From positions 868,001-932,000 of the forward strand of contig CM000694.1 in NCBI GenBank assembly GCA_000149225.2: a DNA stretch of 64,000 nt, read 5' to 3'. Position 1 is the stretch's first letter; each line of letters begins with the position of its first letter. The translations under genes were made by a program, and so were the position numbers. The notes under the pieces were generated by a model. It saw only the letters and a list, made by a program, of their open reading frames with translations. It was not told the DNA's origin and did not search any database. The stretch is from Lachancea kluyveri NRRL Y-12651. Taxonomy: Eukaryota > Ascomycota > Saccharomycetes > Saccharomycetales > Saccharomycetaceae. Below, one piece after another: positions 50,091 through 60,008 of this stretch.

Positions 50091-53000
50091 TTAGTTCTTT
50101 TTGACCTTAGCTTCATCTCCGGGTTGAGTTTGGAAAATAGTTGTATCCTTTTCGTGTCTTTCCTTCCTGGGTCCGTTGAACCACTTCTTAAAGTCCAAAA
50201 TAGACTTTAACGACCAAACCTTGACTCTCATGACGTAATAACAAACCAGCATGGCACCAAAGTTGAAACAGATGTAAGCCCACAAGAACCCAAAGTTCCT
50301 CCACCTGTAGCTCCACTTGACGTTGAACTGCTCAACAACCTGGTCCTGAACAGTGTATGGACAGTACTCACAGTTGGCAGTGGCATCTGGGTTGAGCAAG
50401 TAGCCGGTATTGTTGGCGATGTAGGTCTTCAAAAAGTCACCACAATTCTGGCCGCTGGGTGGGTCCATGACGTTCAGCTCGTGTGGCTCACACTTTACAG
50501 ACTTGTTGTGAACCAATGGCGCAACCAAAGCTTGTACCACGTATGTGAAGGGTGACACATTGTACATGAATCTCTTCCAGAAACCTGGCATCTTTTCTCT
50601 AGGCTGCAGGATACCACAGAACAACAACATGGCTGCAAACAGGTTGGAATTGATCATGGAGGCAGATGGCACGTCTGGGGACAGGTACAGGATCCAACAA
50701 CCATAGCTGACAAAATATATTGGGAAGATCAAGACATAGATCAAGAAGAAATAACCAGCATGGGACGCTCTGCCGCTGTACTGAGCCGGCCAGTAGTAGC
50801 AGATGTAACAAAAGAATTCGCAGATGGTGGACCAGAAGATCTCGACAAAAGTGTGGCATAGCAGCAAAGCACTCCAGTGGAAAGTGTTGGAAGCAGCTTC
50901 TCTAACCTCGTACAACTCTCTGGAGTCGTATGCAAAGACGTGCAGCTGGTTGATCATGGCCAGGGCAATCAACAACATCATAAAGATGGACGAGAAGGCT
51001 TCGGTGGCACCACCAACAGAGTGGTTGACACCGACGTAGGACAAACCGACGAAAAGAGCACAGATGATACATTCCAAAAACTTGGCCCTGATGTAGACGG
51101 GCGATCTCCAGAACTGGATAAAGGTTCTCCGCATCACACACTTCATCTGGGTCAGGTAGGAAGCGGCAAACCTGCCGGCCAGTTCCTTGTCGTCTTTAAC
51201 CGGCTTGCTTGGCAAAACCCGGTGCAGCTCTTCAACCTCATCTCTGGCGGCTTGACACTCGGGAGAAGCCAACCACAGGTCGTGCCAGTCGGCGTCAGCA
51301 GAAGCGGTGGCACCAGCACCGATACAGTTCAAGATGTACTCGGCAGGATTTTCAGACTCGCCACACTTGACACCAGATTGGCGCTCAAAGTAGGACAACA
51401 AAGCTTGGGAGTTTTCACCAATGTCACCAAAGTAGACCATCTTACCACCCTTTTTCAACAACAACAGTCTGTCAAACTGCTCAAACAGAGTGGCAGAAGG
51501 TTGATGGATGGTACAAAGAATGGACTGACCGGAGTCGGCCAAAGCTCTCATAAACTGAACAATGGACCAGGCAGATTGAGAATCCAAACCAGAGGTTGGC
51601 TCATCCAAAAACAACAGTAGGGAAGGTTTGGCAACCAGTTCGACACCAATGGACAGTTTCTTTCTCTGCTCAACGTTCAAGCCTCTACCGGTCTTACCAA
51701 CGATGGCCTCGGCGTAGTTTTGCATACCCAACAGGGAAATGATCTTTTCCACATACTCGTATTTTTCTTCCAGAGGAACAGATTTTGGCTGTCTCAACTC
51801 GGCAGCAAACCTCAGGGATTCCCTGACCGACAACTCAGCCATATGGTTGTCTGCCTGTGCCACGTAACCACAGGATCTGTTGAAGGAGTCTGGCAAAGGT
51901 TTGGCGTTGACAAACATATCACCAGTAATGACACCCATGTTGATTCTTTGAGCCAAGACGTTTAGCAACGTGGTCTTACCTGCACCGGACTCACCCATCA
52001 AAGCGGTCATCTTACCGGGCTTGACATAGCCAAACACATCGCTCAACAGCTGTCTTGTGCTACCGTCGTATGGGATAGTGTAGTCCAGATGGTTCCAAGT
52101 AAAGACGTCCTTTTCTGCAATGACTTTTTCCAAATCGACACCGGGGCCGTTTAGGGACTCCATCATCTCTTCTCTTGAAGCAACCTTAGCATCGGCAGAT
52201 TCAGAACCGAGCTCAGGCATGTGGCCTCTCTTGTACAACAACAGATCACCACCGCCTTCAAGCGGCTTCAGGTATTCGGACATGATAACGTTCATCACAA
52301 TGTAACCAAAGGTCCAGACAATGTTGATACCCCAGTCTCTCCAGGCATGGTCGTAGCTGAAGTGGTATTTTTTCAAAATAAAGACGTCACCATCGACATA
52401 AGCAGAGCCCTTAACAGCACCCAACGCATCACAGACTTGATTCACTAGAGAAACGGATTCGTAACCTGGGCCGCTAGGAACCAAATTGCTACACAGCATA
52501 CGTCTGCCGTGGAACTCGGTGGAGACCAAACTCTCGTAGGCGTATGTCAAGGGGTTCAAGTAATGGAACCATCTAATCCAGTGATGCATTTCACCGATAG
52601 GCAAGACAAAACCGGCATAGACCGTAAGCATCAAGACCCACAGACCACCCAGGGCGTGCGCAGTACCACCGTCTTTGGTCAAGGTGGCAACCAGTTTGAA
52701 GATAAAGGATGTACACTGCTGTGTGGTGAACAGGTATAACAAGTATTGGAAGAAGGAACCAGCATCCCATTTCAAGTATGGGATCCAATAACTGACAAGG
52801 GACAAACATAGGACGGCAGTAAGCTTTGTTGGGATTTCGGTGAAAATCTCTTGCAGGGCTTCGGCAGAGGTGTGGTACATGGAGTAGGATTTGTGTTTCA
52901 CGATGATTGGTCTGTTCGCAAAAGAGTGGGAGATTTCAGCCAAAGAAGTCAAAGCACAAAACAACAGCACGTAGAATAACAAACCACCACGGGAGTATGC

Positions 53001-54620
53001 ACCTTCTGTGGTGGACTGGCTTTTCGGATCGATTTTGTGGAACATGGAACCGACAATCAAACCTTTGATCAAGAAAGAGGATAGGTAGACCTTTGTATAA
53101 GTCATATCACCTTTGGTTCTCTGGAAACCTCTTATCATACAGTACCAAACCTGGGACCAGAAGTTGACGACGAACTGAGACTTGGCTCTTTGACCGCGCT
53201 GCAATCTTTGAGACTTGGCTCTTTCCAATCTGTCCCTGGTGTCTTCTGCAGGGTGCCTGTTGCAGTAGTCGTCGTACTGGGCCAAAACCTGTTGGTATTC
53301 GGAAGAGTTTAGCCAGTAGTTTTCAAACTCTACAGAGGACTTGGGGATTTTCTCTTCGTACCCCGGTTTGATGTCCAAAGTTCTGTTTTCAAAATCGACT
53401 GTGACAGAGGTCAAAAACTCGGCAGAGGTCATTCTGGAGGGCTTGATCCAGCCCATGTTTTCAAAATACCCAACCGCCTCGGTGGCTGGACCAAAGTAGA
53501 TTTGTCTACCGCTGTACAAGACGGTGGCTTTGTCAAACAGCTGGTAGATGTTTTCACCGGCCTGGTAGATGGCCACGACCGCAGAGTTGTTCATCATGTT
53601 GGTGGCTGTTCTGATGGCCTGGGCAAATTCCAAAGCGGTGGACGCATCCAAACCTCTTGTGGCGTTATCCCACGAGTAAATGGAGGCGTTCATGGCCAGG
53701 GCTTCGACCAGGGAAACACGCTTACGTTCACCACCAGAGACACCTCTCACAAAATCGTTACCGACTTTTGTGGCGTACGTGTGTCTCAAACCAAAGACGG
53801 TACACCATAGATCTCTCATGGAGTCGACGTATTGATTTCTGGTCATCTTGTCGATTCTGACACGAGGCGTCTTACATTTTAGGGCAAAATCAATGGTCTC
53901 CTTGACGGTGATTCTTGGGAAATGGAAATCCAGTTCGGGACAGTAGATGACATAGCCCTTGAACTTTGACATCATCTCTTCTTGGTCCAGACCGTCGTAG
54001 GAAAAGTCACCTTGAACCTCAACCAGTTCTGAGATTTCACCGGAAACACACTTTAGCAAAGTCGAGCAACCGGCCCCCGGTCTACCGACAACGAACAGCA
54101 TTTCACCGCTTTCGACGACACCGGTACAGTTTTGAATGACGTTTCTCAAGGGAACTTCATCTTTCTTGCGCATGATCTTGTGAGCAAGGCGTTTGGGGAA
54201 ATCGACCCAGGAACGGACCATCTCTTCGACACTTGGACCGTAAGCGGCAGAAGCGTCGATACCGATGGCGGTCAAGCTGCGAAATGCAACACCCGAATCA
54301 CCGGGTTCGATACCCTGGGACAGTTGGTGGTTTCTCAAGTAGTTTAGTAACTCGCGAAGGTCAAAGTCCAAAGAGTTGACTTCGAAGCTGTCCATCTCGC
54401 GCTTGGTCTTGGTGGACAAGACCCTTGCAAGAGACTCGATACGGTCAACACCCTGGTCCTGAGATAGAATTGTTGTGATGTGGCGAGAAAGTTGAGAAGT
54501 GGCATTCTGTGCTTCATCATCTACAGCGTTGAAAGAGTGGATGGACTGGGCATAGGAGTCCGTAGACTGTAAAGAGCGAGAGTCCTCCTTCTTTTGGTGT
54601 TCTTCATCATCCGACGACAT
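50091..54620 (-). CDS. PDR12: PDR12: plasma-membrane ABC transporter for weak acids
   Basis: Encodes a 1509-residue full-size ABCG transporter (S. cerevisiae 1511). In the first nucleotide-binding domain, Walker A is the degenerate GRPGAGCST (residues 179-187) and the signature is VSGGERKRVSL. The second domain has canonical Walker A GESGAGKTTLLN and a degenerate signature LNVEQRKKLS. This asymmetry is typical of PDR transporters. Each half is followed by six membrane segments. Pdr12 exports sorbate, benzoate, propionate and other weak organic acids. It has strong codon bias, implying high expression. The YPL058C position beside GRX5 and SUR1 supports PDR12 over its paralogue SNQ2. TATAAAA lies about 200 bases upstream. 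Confidence 0.93.
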   Translation of the reverse strand: MSSDDEEHQKKEDSRSLQSTDSYAQSIHSFNAVDDEAQNATSQLSRHITTILSQDQGVDRIESLARVLSTKTKREMDSFEVNSLDFDLRELLNYLRNHQLSQGIEPGDSGVAFRSLTAIGIDASAAYGPSVEEMVRSWVDFPKRLAHKIMRKKDEVPLRNVIQNCTGVVESGEMLFVVGRPGAGCSTLLKCVSGEISELVEVQGDFSYDGLDQEEMMSKFKGYVIYCPELDFHFPRITVKETIDFALKCKTPRVRIDKMTRNQYVDSMRDLWCTVFGLRHTYATKVGNDFVRGVSGGERKRVSLVEALAMNASIYSWDNATRGLDASTALEFAQAIRTATNMMNNSAVVAIYQAGENIYQLFDKATVLYSGRQIYFGPATEAVGYFENMGWIKPSRMTSAEFLTSVTVDFENRTLDIKPGYEEKIPKSSVEFENYWLNSSEYQQVLAQYDDYCNRHPAEDTRDRLERAKSQRLQRGQRAKSQFVVNFWSQVWYCMIRGFQRTKGDMTYTKVYLSSFLIKGLIVGSMFHKIDPKSQSTTEGAYSRGGLLFYVLLFCALTSLAEISHSFANRPIIVKHKSYSMYHTSAEALQEIFTEIPTKLTAVLCLSLVSYWIPYLKWDAGSFFQYLLYLFTTQQCTSFIFKLVATLTKDGGTAHALGGLWVLMLTVYAGFVLPIGEMHHWIRWFHYLNPLTYAYESLVSTEFHGRRMLCSNLVPSGPGYESVSLVNQVCDALGAVKGSAYVDGDVFILKKYHFSYDHAWRDWGINIVWTFGYIVMNVIMSEYLKPLEGGGDLLLYKRGHMPELGSESADAKVASREEMMESLNGPGVDLEKVIAEKDVFTWNHLDYTIPYDGSTRQLLSDVFGYVKPGKMTALMGESGAGKTTLLNVLAQRINMGVITGDMFVNAKPLPDSFNRSCGYVAQADNHMAELSVRESLRFAAELRQPKSVPLEEKYEYVEKIISLLGMQNYAEAIVGKTGRGLNVEQRKKLSIGVELVAKPSLLLFLDEPTSGLDSQSAWSIVQFMRALADSGQSILCTIHQPSATLFEQFDRLLLLKKGGKMVYFGDIGENSQALLSYFERQSGVKCGESENPAEYILNCIGAGATASADADWHDLWLASPECQAARDEVEELHRVLPSKPVKDDKELAGRFAASYLTQMKCVMRRTFIQFWRSPVYIRAKFLECIICALFVGLSYVGVNHSVGGATEAFSSIFMMLLIALAMINQLHVFAYDSRELYEVREAASNTFHWSALLLCHTFVEIFWSTICEFFCYICYYWPAQYSGRASHAGYFFLIYVLIFPIYFVSYGCWILYLSPDVPSASMINSNLFAAMLLFCGILQPREKMPGFWKRFMYNVSPFTYVVQALVAPLVHNKSVKCEPHELNVMDPPSGQNCGDFLKTYIANNTGYLLNPDATANCEYCPYTVQDQVVEQFNVKWSYRWRNFGFLWAYICFNFGAMLVCYYVMRVKVWSLKSILDFKKWFNGPRKERHEKDTTIFQTQPGDEAKVKKN

Positions 54621-54646
54621 GATTTAATAATTATTAGGGTTTTTTT

Positions 54647-54695
54647 TTTGTTTGTTTGTTTGTTTGTTTGTTTGTTTGTTTGTGTGTGTGTGTGT
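54647..54695. repeat. (TTTG)n and (TG)n microsatellite immediately upstream of PDR12
   Basis: About nine TTTG units followed by seven or eight TG units. On the coding strand this reads (CA)n then (CAAA)n, 27-75 bases before the ATG, so it is probably in the mRNA leader, which would be A-rich and unstructured. Confidence 0.85.
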
Positions 54696-54815
54696 ATTTG
54701 GTTTTGATGGTATTAGAGGGAAGTAGTAGGGTGATGAGAATGGATTAGGTTGGTGAAAGGATGGTAAGAAAGAAAACAACCTCTACCGTATGATAGCAAA
54801 AGAGGATTCGAAACC

Positions 54816-54822
54816 TTTTATA
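54816..54822 (-). promoter_or_regulatory. TATA box of PDR12
   Basis: On the minus strand TATAAAA lies about 196 bases upstream of the ATG, far enough to allow a long CAAA-rich leader. Confidence 0.45.
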
Positions 54823-55284
54823 CATTTCAGATCAGAGACATTAGTTGTCATTGAGGGAATATGACTTTTTGAAAACATCTCGGGTGGCAGCAACACAACA
54901 GAGGCAAGGGACGGTAACCGCTGACAGTGATATCGCCGGTACAAACCGGCCGCGGCGCCAGGCTCGGCTGCTGAAGAGCGCAGGTGGATGGCGATGGCGT
55001 CGCCGGAAAAAAGAAGGGAAAAAAAATAAAAAAGACCTGTATAATTCGCAGGTTCGTGGAAAAGTCTCGGCTAACAAGGCTAGATAGACTGATAGATAGC
55101 TAGATAGAAATAAAACGGAGTACGATCAATCGATTGCATTGTTACATGGTGGCCCGTATACACACGGAAAAGGTTAACAGCCGGACGCCGGACGCCGGAA
55201 TTAGTATACATTGCAAACGGCATCGTGGCATGTGTCGTAGGAAGGAATAAAATAGTGGTAACGTTGTACGCGCCCGATCTTTCT
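54823..55284. promoter_or_regulatory. PDR12 upstream region, GC-rich CGG-containing segment
   Basis: A GC-rich patch at about 54935-55015 and a tandem CCGGACG repeat at 55181-55197 contain many CGG/CCG triplets, as bound by Zn2Cys6 regulators such as War1. I did not find the exact CGG-N23-CCG spacing in the stretch I checked. Confidence 0.3.
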
Positions 55285-55473
55285 CTAAAAGAACAAACTG
55301 AACAGCTCAAGCACACCACCGCCGATCAAGAGAAACAACAACACGAAAACCCAGGTCTTGGACACAGGGCTTTCAGCCTTGACTTCGGTCTGCTTCTTCT
55401 TACCTAGTTTCTTTTCATTTCTCTTTTGAAACTTTTCGTTCGCAATGCGCTGTCTAGGGGTTTGGATGGCCAT
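55285..55473 (-). CDS. YSY6: YSY6: small ER membrane protein of the RAMP4 family
   Basis: Encodes 62 residues. The N-terminus MAIQTPRQRIANEKFQKRNE and the tail-anchor membrane segment TWVFVLLFLLIGGGVLELFS match S. cerevisiae Ysy6 (65 residues) closely. RAMP4/SERP1 proteins are tail-anchored ER proteins linked to the translocon and to secretory stress. A lysine-rich cytosolic part precedes the single membrane segment. Position between TOS1 and the EXO5/PDR12 pair agrees with YBR162W-A. It is divergent from TOS1. Confidence 0.93.
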   Translation of the reverse strand: MAIQTPRQRIANEKFQKRNEKKLGKKKQTEVKAESPVSKTWVFVLLFLLIGGGVLELFSLFF

Positions 55474-56315
55474 TGGTGCTTTTCTTGCGTGTTTGTTGGT
55501 TGGTTGGTGTTACGTGGCAAAGGCTACGAGTGCGTTGTTTTCTTGTTTCCTTACGTATGGAAGGAAAGCGAGGGAAGAGGGAAAAAAAAAAACCTCATCG
55601 CTGTACACGAAAGGTCACATGACGTTGAACGTGGTTCGTGTGAACTGACTGTCGGGTGTGTATTGTATCACTATGTACGCACGACAGTGTGGCTGGCGTC
55701 GTTTTGCTTTTTTGCTGTTTTTTTTTGCCCGTTTATCCCGGAACTGTGACCGGTGCTTCTTTCCTCTGGCGCACGGACGCATTCTGACGGGAAAAAAGAA
55801 ATACGCGATTTTCTAAACCCAATGAGGAACGCAAGCATCGGTATCGTTCTACTCAGAAAGTTACGTAGTCCTGAGCGTGTCTGTCCTGCGCCATACGCGA
55901 GCGTTTTCGCGCTGGTCCCGCCCTTGCACCCCGATTCTTGCAACTCTTCTACGGTCTTTTCTTAGTAGAGCTGTATACCTTTCGAGAAAGTTGTCAACAT
56001 GGAATGCAAGCACCTCACCAAATTTGGCAAAAACAGCTGTGTCTGTTTTTCGTGGTACTGTCATTGCCATGAAACAGAAACATGTAACTTTCTCGACAGA
56101 CCCAGCAGCGATCCAGATTGGCCTCTCCACTTACCACTCCCATAAAAGAAACAACGTATTGGCCAATTAATTGGCGCTTTGTACACTCTAGTCGAAACAC
56201 AAGCAAGTACAAAATAAAATAAAATAAAATACTTTTCGGCTTCTGCGCTCTTTTGTCCAACTAATAGTCATTCCTTACTCGCTTCTGCAAAGATTGTTTA
56301 CCTATCATACTCAGG
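55474..56315. promoter_or_regulatory. Divergent promoter region, YSY6 / TOS1, with two SBF sites
   Basis: About 840 bases. Swi4-type cell-cycle boxes on the minus strand: CGCGAAAA at 55911-55904 and CACGAAA at 56054-56048, about 260-410 bases before TOS1. TOS1 is named as a target of SBF in S. cerevisiae, so the sites fit. An AAAAT repeat occurs at about 56210-56230. Confidence 0.5.
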
Positions 56316-57719
56316 ATGAAGTTCTCCTCTATTGCTGCTTTATCTCTAGCTTCTATCGCGTCCTTGGCCAAGGCTGATTGCGATTACGTTGGCGGTAATT
56401 ATTACTGCTCTCAAACTGATGCCGTCGTATATTCAAACGTTGGCTACCCCGGTTCTTACAAAGACGTTACCAACATGGACGAGTCTTCTTGTTCTTGTTC
56501 CCAAGAAGAAGTAACCTTTGAGGGCAACATGGCTCCTCTAAACGAAGAACTGTCCGTCCACTTCAGAGGTCCCTTGAAGCTTAAGCAATTCGGTGTTTAC
56601 TATCCTTCCTCTTCACTAAACAAGAGAGACGAGGGTGCGGTTCAAGAAGACTGTACCACCGTCCGTCACAAGCACCACGAACACAAGAGGGAAGCCGCCG
56701 TTGCTGTCGTTGAAGTCACATCCACTGTCTTTGTTGGTGCTGACGGTCAAGTCGTCGCTACTTCTGCTCCTAACGCAGACGTCACCCCAATCGTGATTAC
56801 TTCCTCTTCTATTCAACCAGCTGTCCCTGGAGTCACCACTTCTCCTTCCTCTGCCGTTGCTGGTGCACCATCTTCTTCTTCTGTCTCTTCTTCTGTCTCT
56901 TCCTCTTCCTCTTCCTCTTCCTCTTCCTCTTCCTCTTCCTCCTCTGGCTCTGGCTCTGGCTCTGGCTCTTCTGGTTCATCCTCTGATTGGAAAAGAGTTT
57001 CCTACTATTCTCCAGGTTCCACTAACAACTGTACTTTTATGAATTATCAAGGTGGTACTGCTGGCTCAGGGACTTGGTCCAGCTGTTTCGGTAACTCCAT
57101 CTCTTTTGCTGGCTCTGACGGTGTCTCTGGTGCTAGTTCTGCCACTCCTCTAGATGAGGTCACCATCTCTTCTAACAAAGAATATATGATCTTCTCCGGT
57201 ATTGAATGTTCAGACGATTCTATCGGTGACTGTGGTTACTTTAGATCCAACATCCCAGCTTACCACGGTTTTGGTGGCTCGACCAAGATTTTTGTTTTTG
57301 AATTCAGCATGCCTAGCGATAACTCTGGTTCTTCTTACAACCAAGACATGCCTGCTATCTGGTTGTTGAACGCGAAAATTCCAAGAACCTTACAGTACGG
57401 TGATTCCTCGTGTTCATGTTGGAAGACTGGCTGTGGTGAAATGGATTTATTCGAAATTTTAAGTGCTGGCAGTGATAAGTTGATCACCCATCTTCATAAC
57501 GGTCAAGGTAATGATGGTACTTCCAGTGGTGGTGGTGGTACTCAAGATTACTTCAAGAGACCAACTGATGGTACTTTGAAGGCTGCCGTCATTTTCGATG
57601 GTTCTGATAAGACCATTCACATCGTTGAAGTCGATGAAGATTTCTCTAGTACTTTGAGCAGTGATACTGTTTCCTCCTGGTTGAAAAGAAGTGGTTCTAT
57701 CGCTGCATTGTCCTCTTAA
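56316..57719 (+). CDS. TOS1: TOS1: cell-wall protein of the glucanase-related TOS1 family
   Basis: Encodes 467 residues (S. cerevisiae 455). A signal peptide covers about residues 1-20 (MKFSSIAALSLASIASLAKA). The N-terminal domain (DCDYVGGNYYCSQTDAVVYS, then VTFEGNMAPLNEELSVHFRG) is the TOS1 DUF2403 type, followed by a Kex2-like LNKR site. A Ser-rich linker with a long Ser run and SG repeats (about residues 185-225) leads to the C-terminal DUF2401 domain (NCTFMNYQGGTAGSGTWSSC, MPAIWLLNAKIPRT, CGEMDLFEIL), related to beta-glucan hydrolases. It is covalently linked to the cell wall in S. cerevisiae; precise function is unclear. Strong codon bias suggests high expression. Confidence 0.92.
   Translation: MKFSSIAALSLASIASLAKADCDYVGGNYYCSQTDAVVYSNVGYPGSYKDVTNMDESSCSCSQEEVTFEGNMAPLNEELSVHFRGPLKLKQFGVYYPSSSLNKRDEGAVQEDCTTVRHKHHEHKREAAVAVVEVTSTVFVGADGQVVATSAPNADVTPIVITSSSIQPAVPGVTTSPSSAVAGAPSSSSVSSSVSSSSSSSSSSSSSSSSGSGSGSGSSGSSSDWKRVSYYSPGSTNNCTFMNYQGGTAGSGTWSSCFGNSISFAGSDGVSGASSATPLDEVTISSNKEYMIFSGIECSDDSIGDCGYFRSNIPAYHGFGGSTKIFVFEFSMPSDNSGSSYNQDMPAIWLLNAKIPRTLQYGDSSCSCWKTGCGEMDLFEILSAGSDKLITHLHNGQGNDGTSSGGGGTQDYFKRPTDGTLKAAVIFDGSDKTIHIVEVDEDFSSTLSSDTVSSWLKRSGSIAALSS
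56896..56945. repeat. Ser-codon microsatellite in TOS1
   Basis: A run of TCT/TCC triplets encodes poly-Ser in the linker between the two TOS1 domains. Confidence 0.8.
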
Positions 57720-57933
57720 ACAGCCATGCCTACCTTATGAAATTTAAGTGACCCTTTATCTGTCCTTTTTTTTTTTCCTCAATCCTTTCTGCCCTTTCTA
57801 TTTTTGATAAAACTAACCCAGTTCTACTTTTATATTTTACTATACTCACTCAGTTGTATTATTTCTACCCAATTTTTTTTCCATCTCATGATATTTGTTA
57901 TTTTTCTTGGACTATTCTAAACTTTTACTTTTG

Positions 57934-57969
<36 letters not shown>

Positions 57970-59900
57970 ACTTTATAATCTTTTAGACGATCCTGTGGTT
58001 TTGTATACTTGAGTAAGAACATTTGCAAAATGATTTTCCCTATTTAAATGAAGAAAAATATCAGTCTTACACGAGCGAATTAATGCTCCTCATTTTCCAG
58101 ACATGTTCAGATCTTTTTCGTGTCTTTTTCTTCTTTTTTATTTTTATGTTTATGGCGTAGTTGACAGTTTTCTATGGTTTTGAGATCGTAAACTATGTTG
58201 AAGACAGTCACACAAAGAAAATCACTAAAACAACAACTAATGAAGAAGCATTTCGCTTATTTTTTTATTTTTATTTTATCAGCAGTCTGGTCTCTCACCT
58301 GATGAGGTAGAAACTTACAAAAATACACCTCTTACTGCCTTCTGTTCAGGTCGTACGTCATTTGCTTGACCATCGAATTATGATAATCTTCATACCATAC
58401 AGCATGCCCCATTGCTACCAATACATCGTATATTGCACTTTCTGTACCTTCGTGTGCTAACAAAGCCTCTTCCGTCAACTCAACCGCATAGTTATTCCCA
58501 TGGGAAGATAAAATGTATACATCTCCAGCAGAATGCGGTTCGGAAAAGGGTCGTTCTTAGAGATCATAAGTGGATCCACGCATCAACCTTTTCATTTGTA
58601 CTTGTTCATCGTAGAAAACAAAGCTACCATCATAGCATACCACTAAGTCGGATCTTGCAATGTTTGATATCATAATAAGTGCCCACAGTAATATATTTAT
58701 TGCACCATACCTTCTATCCCTCTTCCAACTTTGTGATTTCGAGTATAATCCTTGAGAAGTTTACTTTTTCTCCCCGGCTTTTCTTCGCTTCTCGACTTCA
58801 TCAAACCTGTAAATTGCTCGAAGCCCCGGTACACAGCTAAAGAAACCATGGTATCAATAAAGTTTGGAAAGTATACCTCATGATAGGCTATAGCCATTTA
58901 ATCAGTTCAAGGAGGCTTTTTTCCAGGAGTCCTGATAAATCCTCCAATACTGACAACCAATTATTAGACCATATAGATACAGCTGTATACACTCTCGATC
59001 GAGACGGCTCATAGTAACCCTTTTACTGAAACACCGTTCCTGTTTCAAGCAGAGGAAACTCACTTCAACGGTTTTAAAGTTTAAATGCTCAAGACTGATT
59101 ACACGAAACAAGAAAGTTACAGCTAGAAATTGTTATCAAGATTTCCAGATGTCTAACACCCTCTATTTGCAACTGAAAACTCTTTACCGCCGCCCATGCT
59201 TGATGGAATGTTCAGCCGTTCTCTATAAAAGCCTTTTATTCTTTTATTTTTTATTTTTATTAATCGTCGTTCACTTTTAAAGCGTCGACATAATTGATCA
59301 CCAGTATCTATAACACCCCAATAGTTACCACTTCTGGCACAAGGTAGGGGAGCTCACTATCTCATGAATATATAACAAGCATTTTCTACGGTCCAAGTAT
59401 GTCTTTCTTCGGTTGAATCTCGGCCAATTCCCATGTGTGCAATGCTGCCGTAGAACGTTCGGGAGAAGAGGCTGCAATTTTGTCTACTGGACAACCGTCA
59501 GTGAGACTCAGATTTTGGAAATCCAACAGTGTATCATGGAACGAGCTAATTTGTCCTTACCTTAGTTTCTAGAATCAACTAATAACTGTTTAGGACGAAA
59601 TTGTTCCATTCTCAATTGCTAAATGTTCTTCATACTGCATACTCCCGTCCTGTTTTCAAACGGGATCTCCAACCTCAACAACGGTTCTCCAAACCAATGG
59701 AATTTGAATCATTGCGAAAACCGAAAGACTCCTTTAGACAACCTTGCTCAGAAACCTTCAAGCTAACAGATCGGATGATGTTACTTACAGTCGGTAAATC
59801 GGACTATCCACATACTCAGTTTCATGCCATTCTTTTTAGAGTCTCACATAAACAGCAATAATATATAATGAAAGCAGTTTTTCCCAAGTACTGAAGTTAC
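57720..59900. other. Gene-poor region between TOS1 and tRNA-Ser, with a 30-base A run
   Basis: About 2.2 kb with no supportable protein gene. A homopolymer of 30 A lies at 57934-57963. Several open stretches of 60-90 codons either lack an ATG or match nothing known. No second LTR is recognised although this is the upstream flank of a tRNA gene. Confidence 0.4.
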
Positions 59901-60008
59901 GGCAATTTGGCCGAGTGGTTAAGGCGTGAGATTAGAATCTCGTTAGAGTTTCGACTTATAACCATCTCTTGGGCTCTGCCCGCGCAGGTTCGAATCCTGC
60001 AGTTGTCG
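59901..60008 (+). tRNA. tRNA-Ser (AGA) with a 26-base intron
   Basis: A class II tRNA with long variable arm (TGGGCTCTGCCC), 82 bases when spliced. The acceptor stem pairs GGCAATT with AGTTGTC, discriminator G. The anticodon is AGA at 59934-59936. The intron is placed at 59938-59963 by comparison with S. cerevisiae tRNA-Ser(CGA), whose 3' exon TCTCTTGGGCTCTGCCCGCG is the same. S. cerevisiae tRNA-Ser(AGA) genes have no intron. Position 27-43 is a U-U mismatch. The intron segment TTCGA would pair fully with a CGA anticodon loop but has one mismatch, at base 34, with this one. A T6 terminator lies at 60020-60025. Confidence 0.9.

Noticed and set aside
50877-51620. 247-codon open frame antisense to PDR12
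   Set aside because: A shadow of the biased PDR12 codons; no protein family features.
54823-55284. Possible War1 response element in the PDR12 promoter
   Set aside because: Many CGG/CCG triplets are present, but the expected pair with 23-base spacing was not found in the part I checked by hand.
59140-59900. A second solo LTR upstream of tRNA-Ser
   Set aside because: No delta-like ends, internal delta phrases or target duplication could be found in this flank.
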